Below the pieces are notes generated by a model that was given only the letters and a program-made list of their open reading frames with translations, was not told where the DNA came from and made no database searches. 64,000 nucleotides of DNA, taken from UBA6522 sp963664945. Its GTDB lineage: Bacteria; Pseudomonadota; Gammaproteobacteria; Steroidobacterales; Rariloculaceae. Both the position numbers and the translations under genes were made by a program. Every line of letters begins with the position of its first letter. The stretch's first letter is position 1. The DNA lies in contig OY761822.1 in NCBI GenBank assembly GCA_963664945.1, positions 3,472,001 to 3,536,000 on the forward strand. Direction: 5' to 3'. This document shows, one piece after another, positions 1-8,206 of this stretch.

Positions 1-2
1 GC

Positions 3-1697
3 CGTTCGCCCGAATGGATGAGGGTGCGCCTGGAGCGGGCGGGGCTGCGTGCGCTGCACCCGGTCGTGGATGTCACGAACTACGTCATGCTGGAACTGGG
101 TCAGCCGCTTCATGGCTATGACCTGAATGCGCTCAGCGGCGGCATTTCCGTGCGCTTCGCCGGAGACGGCGAGGCGTTGACGCTGCTGGACGGGGATAGC
201 GTCACCCTGCAACCCGATGTGCTGGTCATCGCGGACGATTCGGGGGCGATCGGCCTGGCGGGGATCATGGGCGGACAGGGCACCGCGGTGTCGGATACCA
301 CCCGGGAGGTCTTTCTCGAGTCCGCCTTCTTCTCGCCTGAGTCCATCGCCGGGCGTGCGCGGCGGTTCGGCTTGCACACGGATGCTTCCCTGCGATTCGA
401 ACGGGGCGTTGACCCCGTGAACCAGCGGCGCGCGATCGAGCGGGCGACGGCCTTGCTGATGGACATTTCCGGCGGCGAGCCGGGCCCGGTCGTCGAGGCT
501 GTCGCTACGAACGAGCTGCCCGCGAGACGTCCCGTTCCCTTGCGGCTGGACAGGCTCAACTCGATTCTCGGCACGAGGCTTGCGCCAGGCGATGTGGAAT
601 CGCAGCTTGACCTGCTTCACATCGCCGCGGCGCGGGAGAACGGCGGGTGGTCTGTTGTGGCTCCGGATTTTCGCTTCGATCTCCGGATCGAGGAGGACCT
701 GGTGGAGGAAGTCGGCCGCATGACCGGCTACGACAACATTCCCGTGGTCGCGGAGCGCAGTCCGCGGCACGTGGGACCTTCGACGGAATCGATGGTGTCC
801 GAGGAACGCATCGCCGACACGCTCTGTTCGCGCGGATACTCCGAAGTCGTGACCTACGGCTTCGTGGACGAGGGACTCGCCGACAAGGTAAGTCCCGGCG
901 CGAATCACGTGCGCCTGACCAACCCGCTTTCGAAGGAGATGGGCGTCATGCGCCATTCGCTCTGGCCGGGGCTGCTGCTTGCGGCACAACACAACCGGAG
1001 CCGCCAGCAGGCGCGTTTGCGGCTGTTCGAGATAGGCGCCCAGTTCGCCCGGGGCGACGACGGTGTCCGGGAAAGCCGGGTTCTGGCCGGCCTGGCGCTC
1101 GGCGCACACCGGCCGGAGCATTGGGAGGGCGGCGGCCGGGACGCGGACTTTTTCGACGTCAAGTCCGATGTGGAGGCGATCCTCGCGTTGGCGGGCCGGG
1201 CGGCAGACGCAACATTCGATCGGGCCGATCATCCGGCACTGGCCGGCGGCCAGTGCGCGCGGGTGATGCTGGGAGAAACGGGCGTCGGCTGGCTGGGCGT
1301 CCTGCATCCCCGCCTGCGGGGCGGGATGGGGTGGAAACGGCCGGCCATCCTGTTTGCCATGCAATTGGAGCGGACGTGCCGGGCGAGAATCCCCCGGTAC
1401 AGCGAGTATTCGAAGTTTCCATCCCTGCGCCGGGACATCGCCGTCGTGGTCGATGACGACGTCTCGGCCGACCGGTTGCTGAAGTGCGTGCGGCGCGCCA
1501 CCGGGGGCGTGCTGAACGACGTGATCATTTTCGATATTTTCCGGGGCAAGGGGATAGATTCAGGACGAAAAAGTGTCGCTTTAGGCTTGATTTTACAGGA
1601 CAGATCGCGCACCCTTACGGACACGGAAGCGGACCGGATCGTGACATCCACCACGCGGCGACTGGAGCGCGAACTCGGGGCGACCATCAGGGAATAG
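3..1697 (+). CDS. pheT: Phenylalanine--tRNA ligase beta subunit, C-terminal 564 residues (5' end outside window)
   Basis: Charges tRNA-Phe as the beta half of the cytoplasmic (alpha-beta)2 enzyme. The reading frame is already open at the window edge (RSPEW before the first ATG at 18), so the ATG is internal and about 230 residues of the usual ~795 are missing. Visible are the B3/B4 region (HPVVDVTNYVMLELGQP, GIMGG, GRARRFGLHTDASLRFERGVDP), the B5 domain, the catalytic-core-like module and the C-terminal ferredoxin-fold anticodon-binding domain (SEYSKFPSLRRDIAVVVDD to the end). The next gene, ihfA, begins 9 bases after the stop, the usual proteobacterial order. Identity is firm. Confidence 0.97.
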   Translation, partial: RSPEWMRVRLERAGLRALHPVVDVTNYVMLELGQPLHGYDLNALSGGISVRFAGDGEALTLLDGDSVTLQPDVLVIADDSGAIGLAGIMGGQGTAVSDTTREVFLESAFFSPESIAGRARRFGLHTDASLRFERGVDPVNQRRAIERATALLMDISGGEPGPVVEAVATNELPARRPVPLRLDRLNSILGTRLAPGDVESQLDLLHIAAARENGGWSVVAPDFRFDLRIEEDLVEEVGRMTGYDNIPVVAERSPRHVGPSTESMVSEERIADTLCSRGYSEVVTYGFVDEGLADKVSPGANHVRLTNPLSKEMGVMRHSLWPGLLLAAQHNRSRQQARLRLFEIGAQFARGDDGVRESRVLAGLALGAHRPEHWEGGGRDADFFDVKSDVEAILALAGRAADATFDRADHPALAGGQCARVMLGETGVGWLGVLHPRLRGGMGWKRPAILFAMQLERTCRARIPRYSEYSKFPSLRRDIAVVVDDDVSADRLLKCVRRATGGVLNDVIIFDIFRGKGIDSGRKSVALGLILQDRSRTLTDTEADRIVTSTTRRLERELGATIRE

Positions 1698-1706
1698 GCG
1701 GTCTTC

Positions 1707-2009
1707 ATGGCGTCATTGACCAAGGCGAAAATGGCCGAGTCGTTGTTCAACGAACTCGGTTTGAACAAGCGGGAAGCGCGTGAGTTGGTGGACACGTTCT
1801 TTGAGGACCTGAGGGTTTCCCTGGCGAGCGGCGAGCAGGTCAAACTGTCCGGATTCGGCAATTTTGACCTGCGGGACAAGAATCAGCGGCCCGGACGCAA
1901 CCCGAAGACCGGCGAAGAAATCCCCATCACGGCACGGCGGGTGGTGACCTTCCACCCCGGTCAGAAGCTGAAGACGCGAGTCGAGGTCTATGCTGGAACC
2001 CGGGGATAA
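1707..2009 (+). CDS. ihfA: Integration host factor subunit alpha
   Basis: A 100-residue HU/IHF-family DNA-bending protein that pairs with IhfB, binds the minor groove and kinks DNA at promoters, origins and attachment sites. The family signature is complete: MASLTKAKMAESLFNELGL at the N terminus, the KLSGFGNFDLRDK turn, the beta-arm RPGRNPKTGEEIPI with the intercalating proline, and RRVVTFHPGQKLK. Its position directly after pheT identifies it as the alpha rather than the beta subunit. The last 20 bases overlap the start of the MerR-family gene, so the two are probably translationally coupled. Confidence 0.96.
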   Translation: MASLTKAKMAESLFNELGLNKREARELVDTFFEDLRVSLASGEQVKLSGFGNFDLRDKNQRPGRNPKTGEEIPITARRVVTFHPGQKLKTRVEVYAGTRG

Positions 2010-2346
2010 CGCGGAACTTCCTCCGATCCCGGGAAAACGCTACTTCACGATCGGCGAGGTGAGCGAGTTGTGCGCCGTCAAGCCGCACGTGCTTCGTTAC
2101 TGGGAGCAGGAGTTCCCGCAGCTCGAGCCGGTGAAGCGCCGCGGCAACCGCCGCTACTACCAGCGGCAGGATGTGCTCATCATCCGCCAGATTCGCAGTC
2201 TGCTTTACTCCGAGGGCTTTACCATCGGCGGGGCGCGGCAGAAGCTGGCCGGCGGCGAGGCGCGCGACGACCTGAGCCAGAGCCAGCAGATCATCCGGCA
2301 GGTGCGTACGGAACTGGAAGACGTCCTCCGGTTGCTGCGGAGATAG
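1990..2346 (+). CDS. MerR-family transcriptional regulator (short, ihfA-linked type)
   Basis: A 118-residue protein with an N-terminal MerR winged helix (YFTIGEVSELCAVKPHVLRYWEQEF, then RRGNRRYYQRQDVLIIRQIRSLLY, GFTIGGARQKL) and a short coiled-coil tail (SQQIIRQVRTELEDVLRLL). There are no cysteines or ligand domain downstream of the coil, so it is not a metal sensor of the MerR/CueR kind. Small MerR proteins of this type lie directly after ihfA in many gammaproteobacteria, and their target is not known to me. It overlaps ihfA by 20 bases. Its stop codon lies inside a strong hairpin. Confidence 0.9.
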   Translation: MLEPGDNAELPPIPGKRYFTIGEVSELCAVKPHVLRYWEQEFPQLEPVKRRGNRRYYQRQDVLIIRQIRSLLYSEGFTIGGARQKLAGGEARDDLSQSQQIIRQVRTELEDVLRLLRR

Positions 2347-2369
2347 TCCGCATCGCGCTGCGGACTATC
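2342..2369 (+). other. Hairpin at the 3' end of the MerR gene
   Basis: GATAGTCCGCA and TGCGGACTATC form a perfect 11-bp stem with a 6-base loop. It includes the MerR stop codon. No T-run follows, so it is not a standard intrinsic terminator; it may protect the mRNA end or separate the pheT-ihfA-merR message from the tRNA gene. Confidence 0.6.
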
Positions 2370-2474
2370 CCCGACGGCGGCCATTTCGCTACACTTGCGC
2401 AGCCCGCACCGCTCGCCGAGGTGTTTCGAACGCGTGAACGTGACGACAGCAAGGTGGGTCCGGCGGGTAACGGT

Positions 2475-2551
2475 CGGGGTGTGGCGCAGCCTGGTAGCGC
2501 ACTTGCATGGGGCGCAAGAGGTCGCTGGTTCAAATCCAGTCGCCCCGACCA
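2475..2551 (+). tRNA. tRNA-Pro, anticodon GGG
   Basis: A 77-base cloverleaf. The acceptor stem CGGGGTG pairs with CGCCCCG, followed by discriminator A and an encoded CCA (2549-2551). The D arm is GCGCAGCCTGGTAGCGC. The anticodon stem CTTGC/GCAAG holds the loop ATGGGGC, giving anticodon GGG, which reads CCC and CCU. The T arm is CTGGTTCAAATCCAG. It lies between the MerR gene and ilvD, the usual gammaproteobacterial position after pheT-ihfA. Confidence 0.97.
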
Positions 2552-2627
2552 CTCCGGGGCCTGTCGACGCTTTTCCGGATAGCGGCGACAGGCCCTGATT
2601 CCCATACACCCCGGCAGGGAAGCAGGC

Positions 2628-4328
2628 ATGACAGCAAAGACACCGCGCGAACGCGGCGAAGTCGATCCCAGACGGTATTCCCGCGTGGTCGTCGACGGCC
2701 TGGAGCAGGCTCCGAGCCGTGCCATGCTTCGCGCGGTCGGCTTCAAGGACGAAGACTTCTCCAAACCGCAGGTGGGCATCGCCTCTACCTGGAGCATGGT
2801 GACGCCTTGCAACATGCATATCGACCGGTTGGCGGAACTGGCTGGCGCGGGCGCCGACGAGGCCGGCGGCAAGAGCGTCATCTTCAATACGATCACGGTG
2901 TCCGACGGGATTTCCATGGGCACCCGGGGGATGCGCTATTCGCTGGTTTCGCGGGAGGTCATTGCCGATTCCATCGAAGCCGTGGCGGCTGCCGAAGGGT
3001 TCGACGGGCTGGTCGCGATCGGCGGTTGCGACAAGAACATGCCGGGTTGCGTCATGGCCCTGGCGCGACTGAACCGGCCCTCGGTATTCGTGTATGGAGG
3101 CACGATCCAGCCCGGTCCGAAGCACCGCGACGTGATTTCCGTTTTCGAAGCGGTGGGCGGCGTCGCCGCGGGGACGATCAGCGAGGCGGAACTGCATGAA
3201 GTCGAATCCACGGCCATACCGGGCCCCGGTTCCTGTGCCGGGATGTACACGGCCAACACCATGGCATCGGCGATCGAAGCCCTCGGCATGAGCCTCGCCA
3301 ACAGTTCCGCGCAGGAAGCCATCTCCGATGCCAAGAAGTCCGACTGCCAACGGGCCGGGCGGGCCGTGATGCGGCTCCTGAAACGCGGCATTACGCCGGC
3401 GGATATCTTCAGCAAGGAGGCGTTCGAGAACGCCATCGCCACGGTGATCGCCCTGGGCGGTTCCACCAATGCCGTGCTGCATCTGCTGGCCGTCGCACAC
3501 GACGCGCAGGTGGACGTGACGCTGGAGGACTTCTCCCGAATCGGCGCGCGCGTTCCGGTGTTGGCGGACCTGCGCCCGAGCGGGCGGTACATGATGTCGG
3601 AGCTGATCCGAATCGGCGGGATTCAACCGTTGATGAAGACGCTGCTGGACGCCGGCTTGCTCCATGGCGGCTGCCTGACGGTGACCGGCCGCACCTTGGC
3701 GGACAATCTCGCCGCCGTCGAGCCGTATCCGGCCGGGCAGACCATTGTTCGCCCGCTGGCGGATCCCATCAAGGCGGACAGCCACCTGGCGGTCCTTTAC
3801 GGCAACCTGGCGCCGGAAGGCGCGGTTGCCAAGATTTCAGGCAAGGAGGGGACCAAGTTCAGTGGTCCCGCCCGGGTGTTCGAGTCGGAGGAAGACGCGC
3901 TGCGCGCGATCCTGGATGGCGTGGTTCGGGCCGGCGATGTCGTGGTCATCCGATATGAAGGCCCAAAGGGTGGACCGGGCATGCGGGAGATGCTGAGCCC
4001 CACGGGCGCCATTATCGGCAAGGGGCTGGGCGACAAGGTGGCCCTGATCACGGACGGCCGGTTCTCGGGCGGAAGCCACGGCTTCGTCGTGGGGCACGTG
4101 GCGCCGGAGGCCGCGGTGGGCGGGCCGATGGCGGTGGTGCGGGACGGCGACCGAATTTCGATCAACGCCGGGACGAAGAAGATCGACCTGGAGATTCCGC
4201 AGGTGGAGCTCCGGGCGCGCCTGCACGGCTGGACGCCGCCTCAGCCGAGCGCCACGCGCGGATTGCTGGCCAAGTACGCGAAGTTGGTCAGTTCCGCTTC
4301 GCTCGGAGCCGTTACAGACCCGAATTAG
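2628..4328 (+). CDS. ilvD: Dihydroxy-acid dehydratase
   Basis: Converts 2,3-dihydroxy-isovalerate and 2,3-dihydroxy-3-methylvalerate to the 2-keto acids that precede valine/leucine and isoleucine. At 566 residues it is full length for the IlvD/Edd family. The three iron-sulfur cysteines are visible in TPCNMHIDRL, GGCDKNMPGC and GSCAGMYTANTM. Other family motifs are TITVSDGISMGTRGMRYSL and the C-terminal TDGRFSGGSHGFVVGHVAPEA. An AGGGAAG ribosome site precedes the ATG. It stands alone here, about 25 kb from the ilvC-leuA-ilvE-leuCDB operon, and I see no leader peptide in front of it. Confidence 0.97.
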   Translation: MTAKTPRERGEVDPRRYSRVVVDGLEQAPSRAMLRAVGFKDEDFSKPQVGIASTWSMVTPCNMHIDRLAELAGAGADEAGGKSVIFNTITVSDGISMGTRGMRYSLVSREVIADSIEAVAAAEGFDGLVAIGGCDKNMPGCVMALARLNRPSVFVYGGTIQPGPKHRDVISVFEAVGGVAAGTISEAELHEVESTAIPGPGSCAGMYTANTMASAIEALGMSLANSSAQEAISDAKKSDCQRAGRAVMRLLKRGITPADIFSKEAFENAIATVIALGGSTNAVLHLLAVAHDAQVDVTLEDFSRIGARVPVLADLRPSGRYMMSELIRIGGIQPLMKTLLDAGLLHGGCLTVTGRTLADNLAAVEPYPAGQTIVRPLADPIKADSHLAVLYGNLAPEGAVAKISGKEGTKFSGPARVFESEEDALRAILDGVVRAGDVVVIRYEGPKGGPGMREMLSPTGAIIGKGLGDKVALITDGRFSGGSHGFVVGHVAPEAAVGGPMAVVRDGDRISINAGTKKIDLEIPQVELRARLHGWTPPQPSATRGLLAKYAKLVSSASLGAVTDPN

Positions 4329-4574
4329 CCGGACAGGCGGCTGAATCGAGTCGTTCCGGACCACTGGCGCATCAGTTTTCGAGTGTCCGGCTCGCGCATG
4401 GCCGCGCGCGGGATATCCAGCGCGATCACGTTGCCGCAGCCTTGCCGGATCGCGCGCGCCATTGCTCAGCATACATTTTCCCCTGATTCGCAGAGACTGG
4501 AAACACACGGTTAGATCGGAAATAATGCATGCCACAAGCATTCGACAGGGACGAATGCAAAAGGTGGTGGATGG

Positions 4575-5846
4575 ATGGGGACGTTTACCAGGCGATCGCT
4601 GATCGGCGGTAGCATAGTCGGCGGGCTGGCCTTGCCCTGGATCCGGGCCTCCGCGGAGACAGCGGTTGCCGGCGTCACCGACAGCGAGATCATACTGGGC
4701 ATGTCCGCCGCATTTTCCGGTCCCTCGAGGGGGCTGGGGATCGAGTTGTACCGGGGCGCCTGGGCTTATTTCGAACACGTCAACCGCGCCGGCGGTATTT
4801 CGGGGCGGCGGATTGCCCTGAAGCTCTACGATGACGGCTACCAGCCGGACGCATCGGTCAATAACACAATGAAGCTGATGCTGGAGGATCAGGTCTTCCT
4901 CCTGTTCGGCTATGTCGGCACGCCGACCGTGACCCGGGTCCTGCCGATCCTGAAAAAATTTCAGGACCAGGACGTCTTCCTTTTCTTCCCGTTCACCGGG
5001 GCGCAACCGCAGCGCCAACCGCCTTACGGTGAGTTCGCGTTCAACCTGCGCGCGTCCTACGCCCAGGAAACCGCCGGCCTGGTGGAGAATTTCGTGCAGG
5101 TCGGCCGTCGCCGTATCGGCGTCTTCTACCAGGCGGACGCCTACGGACGCAGCGGCTGGGCCGGCGTCAGGGCGGCGCTGGCGGGGCACGGCGAGCGGAT
5201 CGCCGGGGAGGCCACCTACCGTCGCGGCACGCAGTTCACGGCCACGATGCGGGGGCAGGTGGAATTGCTCCAGGCCGCGGCGCCGGAAGCGGTGATCTGC
5301 ATCGGCGCCTACGCCGCGTGCGCCGCGTTCGCCAGGGATGCCGTCGATCTCGGGTTGCGCGTGCCGATCGCGAACCTGTCGTTCGTCGGCAGCGAGAGCA
5401 TGCTGGGATTGCTGTCCGGGGGCCGCGGCCCCGAGGATGCCGAACGCTACACCAGCCTGCTGGTCAATTCCCAGGTGGTTCCCAGCTACCACGACACGTC
5501 GATTCCCGCGGTGCGGGAATACCGGGAGTTCATGGAACGCTACAACCCGGACATGCCGGCCGAACTGGTCACGGAGTCCTATACGCCGTTCGACTACAGC
5601 TTCGTCAGCCTGGAAGGCTTTCTCGATGCCAAGATCATGGTGGAAATCCTGCGCAGGCTCGGCGACGAGCCTTCGCGCACCGATCTGGAACGCGCGGTGA
5701 TGTCGTTGCAGGATTTCGAACTCGGTATCAGCGAGCGCGTGACATTTGCCGAAGACCGCCGCCAGGGATTGCAGCAGGTTTACTACACCGTCGTGGACGA
5801 CGGACGCTTCGTGACGCTGAACGACTGGCAAGAGAGATTCTCCTGA
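4575..5846 (+). CDS. Periplasmic solute-binding protein (branched-chain amino acid/Leu-binding-like family), Tat-type signal
   Basis: 423 residues of the type 1 periplasmic binding fold (Peripla_BP_6 family). The N terminus has a twin-arginine-type motif TRRSLIGG, a hydrophobic stretch and a likely cleavage after IRASA. The mature part opens with GVTDSEIILGMSAAFSGPSRGLG and carries the family pattern HVNRAGGISGRRIALKLYDDGY. The ligand cannot be read from sequence. No permease or ATPase genes follow. Instead the stop codon overlaps by one base the start of a membrane sensor gene, which suggests that this protein reports a ligand to the sensor rather than feeding an ABC transporter. Confidence 0.85.
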   Translation: MGTFTRRSLIGGSIVGGLALPWIRASAETAVAGVTDSEIILGMSAAFSGPSRGLGIELYRGAWAYFEHVNRAGGISGRRIALKLYDDGYQPDASVNNTMKLMLEDQVFLLFGYVGTPTVTRVLPILKKFQDQDVFLFFPFTGAQPQRQPPYGEFAFNLRASYAQETAGLVENFVQVGRRRIGVFYQADAYGRSGWAGVRAALAGHGERIAGEATYRRGTQFTATMRGQVELLQAAAPEAVICIGAYAACAAFARDAVDLGLRVPIANLSFVGSESMLGLLSGGRGPEDAERYTSLLVNSQVVPSYHDTSIPAVREYREFMERYNPDMPAELVTESYTPFDYSFVSLEGFLDAKIMVEILRRLGDEPSRTDLERAVMSLQDFELGISERVTFAEDRRQGLQQVYYTVVDDGRFVTLNDWQERFS

Positions 5847-6586
5847 TGCGGGCCATCAAGGTCCGGAAGCTGTTTCAGAGGACTTTGTTCGGCGTTTTCG
5901 CCCTGTTCGGCTTTATCGGCATCTCCACCTCCTTCCTTCTCATCGACACCGTCAATTCCTACCTCACCGAGGAATACGAGACCAACAGCCTCGGCATCGC
6001 CCAGACCATCGCCGATTCGAGCGTCGACATCCTGCTCAACCGGGACCTTTCGACCCTGCAGTCGCTGATCGACCAATTCATCGAGATTCAGGGCATCAGC
6101 TACGTCTACATCAGAGATGAAACGGGCGAATTCCTTGCCCACACGTTCGTTCCGGGGATTCCCGAGGTGATTCTGAACTCGGACCCGGCCGACAGGTCCA
6201 CGGTGGAACGCCAGCTTCCGGGCATGGGCGAGTTCGTGGAAGTCAGCCGCCCGATCCTTGCGGGCGTGGCCGGCGCCGTGCATGTCGGCATGGACTCCGG
6301 AATGATCGCCCTGCAGGTTCAGCGGGCCATCGGCCGGCAGGTCTACCTGATCTCCATCGTCTTCGTGCTGGGGGTCGTGGCCGCCATCTGGCTGGTCAAC
6401 CTGGCGGCGCGGCCCATCGGCGACGTGCTGACCTACGCCGTGGCGCTGGCGCGCGGCGAGGAAGAGGATGCCGAATCCGCGGAACGCGTACTCGGGCGCA
6501 AGGACGAGGCCGGTCAGCTTGCCCGCCTGTTCGCGCACTTCTCCAGGGGGCACGTGTCCGGGGCATCCGGCGACGGCGCGGCCTGA
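5846..6586 (+). CDS. Membrane sensor protein: two TM helices, periplasmic domain and HAMP-like region, no output domain
   Basis: 246 residues starting at the ATG that overlaps the TGA of the binding-protein gene (TGATG). A first membrane helix lies at about residues 9-33 (LFGVFALFGFIGISTSFLL), followed by a periplasmic domain of about 130 residues (DSSVDILLNRDLSTLQSLIDQF, EVSRPILAGVAGAVHVGMD). A second helix at about 165-187 leads into a HAMP-like linker (ARPIGDVLTYAVALARGEEE, GRKDEAGQLARLFAHF). The protein ends about 15 residues later. Related sensors continue into a kinase, cyclase or GGDEF domain; none is present in any frame before the next gene. It is either a truncated sensor or a partner of an output protein encoded elsewhere. 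Confidence 0.75.
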   Translation: MRAIKVRKLFQRTLFGVFALFGFIGISTSFLLIDTVNSYLTEEYETNSLGIAQTIADSSVDILLNRDLSTLQSLIDQFIEIQGISYVYIRDETGEFLAHTFVPGIPEVILNSDPADRSTVERQLPGMGEFVEVSRPILAGVAGAVHVGMDSGMIALQVQRAIGRQVYLISIVFVLGVVAAIWLVNLAARPIGDVLTYAVALARGEEEDAESAERVLGRKDEAGQLARLFAHFSRGHVSGASGDGAA

Positions 6587-6607
6587 CCGGACGGCCTGAC
6601 GGCAGCC

Positions 6608-7921
6608 ATGTTCGGGCGTCCGATACCTCGAATCATCATACTGGCGGCCTGCGTGACGCTCCAGGTCTGCCTGGGAACCGTGTATGCATGGAGTTTCTTC
6701 CAGACGATGCTCGTCCGGCAGCTCGGCTGGACCAATATCGAGACGGCCCTGGCGTTCAGCCTGGCCATATTTTCCCTCGGCGTAGCGGCCGCCTGGGCGG
6801 GAACGGCGCTCCCCCGGCTCGGCCCGAGAAGGTTGGCGCTGGCGGGCAGCGCCCTGTTCTGCGTGGGATACCTGGTGGCCAGCCTGGCGCTGTCTCTCGA
6901 TCATCTGCCGCTCTTCTACGTCGGTTACGGCGTCATCGGAGGCGCCGGGATCGGTCTCGGGTACGTCACGCCGGTAGCGACCGTCGCCAAGTGGTTTCCG
7001 GACCGCAAGGGGCTCGCCACGGGAACGGTGGTGATGGGATTCGGCATCGGCGCACTGCTGCTGAGCAAGTTGCTGGCGCCCGTGCTCGTGGTCTACAGCG
7101 AAGGCGACCTGCCGACCGTGTTCCTGGGGCTCGGGATCATCTTCGCCTGCATCCTGCTGCCCGCCAGCTTGCTGTTGTCGGACCCCCAACGGAGCCCCGC
7201 CTCCGCGGCGTCCGCGTCGCCCACGGCCTTCGAGGCGGACGACGCCGGCGTGAAGACGCGCGAGTACCTGATGTCGCAGGAATTCTCCTGCATGTGGGTG
7301 GTTTTCTTCTGCAATATCGCGGCGGGGATTTCCGTCATCAGCTTTCAGTCGGCGCTGCTGCAGGATGTCTGGGGGCTCGCCGAACCGACGCTGGAACCGG
7401 AAATCCTTGCAGCCTATGGCGCCACGCTGATTGCCGCCAGCTCGGTCTGCAACGGGGTAGGGCGGCTGTTCTGGGGGCTGCTGTCCGACCGCCTGGGCCG
7501 CGTGCGGGTGCTGCGCGTCCTGCTGGGCAGCCAACTGGTGGTCTTCGGCGTGCTGATGACCGAGCAGAATCCCTGGGTCTTTTCGGTGCTGGTCTGCTAT
7601 GTGTTGCTGTGCTTCGGCGGCGGGTTCGCGACCATGCCTTCGTTCATCGTCGACGTTTTCGGCAGCAGGCGGATGTCCACGATTTATGGCGCGATCCTCA
7701 CCGCCTGGGCCGCGGCCGGCATCATCGGCCCGCTTTACGTGGGCTACCTCAAGGATCAATATCCGGACCGCGCGGTCACGTATTGTTTCCTGATCGGGAT
7801 ACTGATGCTCGGTGTGGGCTATGTATTCACATACCTGCTGAACGATCAGCGCATCCTGTTGAGACGTCCAACGGTGGAAGGCACGCTGAGGTACTTCAAT
7901 ATCCCGGTCCCCCGAACCTGA
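6608..7921 (+). CDS. MFS transporter, OFA (oxalate/formate antiporter-like) family
   Basis: 437 residues with about 12 predicted membrane helices. The N terminus LQVCLGTVYAWSFFQTMLVRQLGW and the block GYGVIGGAGIGLGYVTP with TVAKWFPDRKGLATG are typical of the OFA subfamily of the major facilitator superfamily, which exchanges small organic anions. The second half has the family motif GLLSDRLGRVRVL. The substrate cannot be assigned. It begins 21 bases after the sensor gene and probably belongs to the same transcript as the binding protein and sensor, suggesting uptake of the sensed compound. Confidence 0.85.
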   Translation: MFGRPIPRIIILAACVTLQVCLGTVYAWSFFQTMLVRQLGWTNIETALAFSLAIFSLGVAAAWAGTALPRLGPRRLALAGSALFCVGYLVASLALSLDHLPLFYVGYGVIGGAGIGLGYVTPVATVAKWFPDRKGLATGTVVMGFGIGALLLSKLLAPVLVVYSEGDLPTVFLGLGIIFACILLPASLLLSDPQRSPASAASASPTAFEADDAGVKTREYLMSQEFSCMWVVFFCNIAAGISVISFQSALLQDVWGLAEPTLEPEILAAYGATLIAASSVCNGVGRLFWGLLSDRLGRVRVLRVLLGSQLVVFGVLMTEQNPWVFSVLVCYVLLCFGGGFATMPSFIVDVFGSRRMSTIYGAILTAWAAAGIIGPLYVGYLKDQYPDRAVTYCFLIGILMLGVGYVFTYLLNDQRILLRRPTVEGTLRYFNIPVPRT

Positions 7922-8005
7922 AGGAGTCCCGGGCCTGAAGCCGTCCGGGTCTGAAAAAACCGCACGCTTGAAGAAGTCGCGAACCCTGGGGATGATCGCG
8001 CTTCC

Positions 8006-8034
8006 TTGACCTGCACTGGCAATGCTTATATGTT
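8006..8034 (+). promoter_or_regulatory. Predicted sigma-70 promoter of the lysC-lysA attenuator
   Basis: TTGACC (8006-8011, 5 of 6 to consensus) is followed after 17 bases by TATGTT (8029-8034, 4 of 6). Initiation would fall near 8041, almost on the ATG of the leader peptide at 8042, so the leader could be translated from a leaderless or nearly leaderless mRNA. An alternative -10 (TTATAT, 8026) would give a short spacer. Confidence 0.5.
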
Positions 8035-8041
8035 GCGTGCC

Positions 8042-8128
8042 ATGGCTATGACCACCAAGGGCAAGACGACCATGACGATGGCGACCGGCAAACGCGCCGT
8101 CAGCGGGTTGGTTGTACCAATGGTCTAG
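8042..8128 (+). CDS. Leader peptide rich in Thr, Lys and Met (28 aa) controlling the aspartokinase fusion
   Basis: A 28-codon frame beginning MAMTTKGKTTMTMATGKR and ending in LVVPMV and TAG. It holds six Thr, five Met and three Lys codons, mostly in the first 17 positions. All three are end products of the aspartate pathway, whose first enzyme is encoded immediately downstream. Such a regulatory-codon cluster followed by a terminator is the pattern of ribosome-mediated attenuators such as the enterobacterial thr leader. Alternative starts are ATG 8030 and ATG 8048. No Shine-Dalgarno is obvious, which fits the promoter lying almost on the start codon. Confidence 0.75.
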   Translation: MAMTTKGKTTMTMATGKRAVSGLVVPMV

Positions 8129-8191
8129 CAACAGACAAACCATAGTCATCAGGAAAACCCGCTGCGGATAGTCCCGGCGGGTTTTCTTTTT
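8101..8191 (+). terminator. Attenuator: intrinsic terminator with competing antiterminator upstream of lysC-lysA
   Basis: The terminator stem is AAAACCCGC (8154-8162) with GCGGGTTTT (8177-8185), followed by CTTTTT. Its 5' arm can instead pair with CAGCGGGTT (8101-8109), which is complementary over 9 bases to AACCCGCTG (8156-8164). The upstream partner lies within codons 20-23 of the leader peptide, so a ribosome reaching the stop codon would hide it, and a ribosome stalled at the Thr/Lys/Met codons would leave it free to form the antiterminator. Confidence 0.85.
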
Positions 8192-8206
8192 GTGTGGAGC
8201 GGTTCC

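Noticed and set aside
4325..4462. 45-codon frame on - after ilvD (begins MARAIRQGCGNVIALDIP)
   Set aside because: Looks somewhat protein-like, but has no ribosome site, is unrelated to anything I recognise and ends inside the ilvD tail. Possibly a gene fragment; not supported enough to list.
8158..8180. GGATAGTCC-type motif also present at 2344 and 21911 as a dispersed repeat
   Set aside because: Only 8-9 shared bases in different contexts; likely chance in a GC-rich genome.
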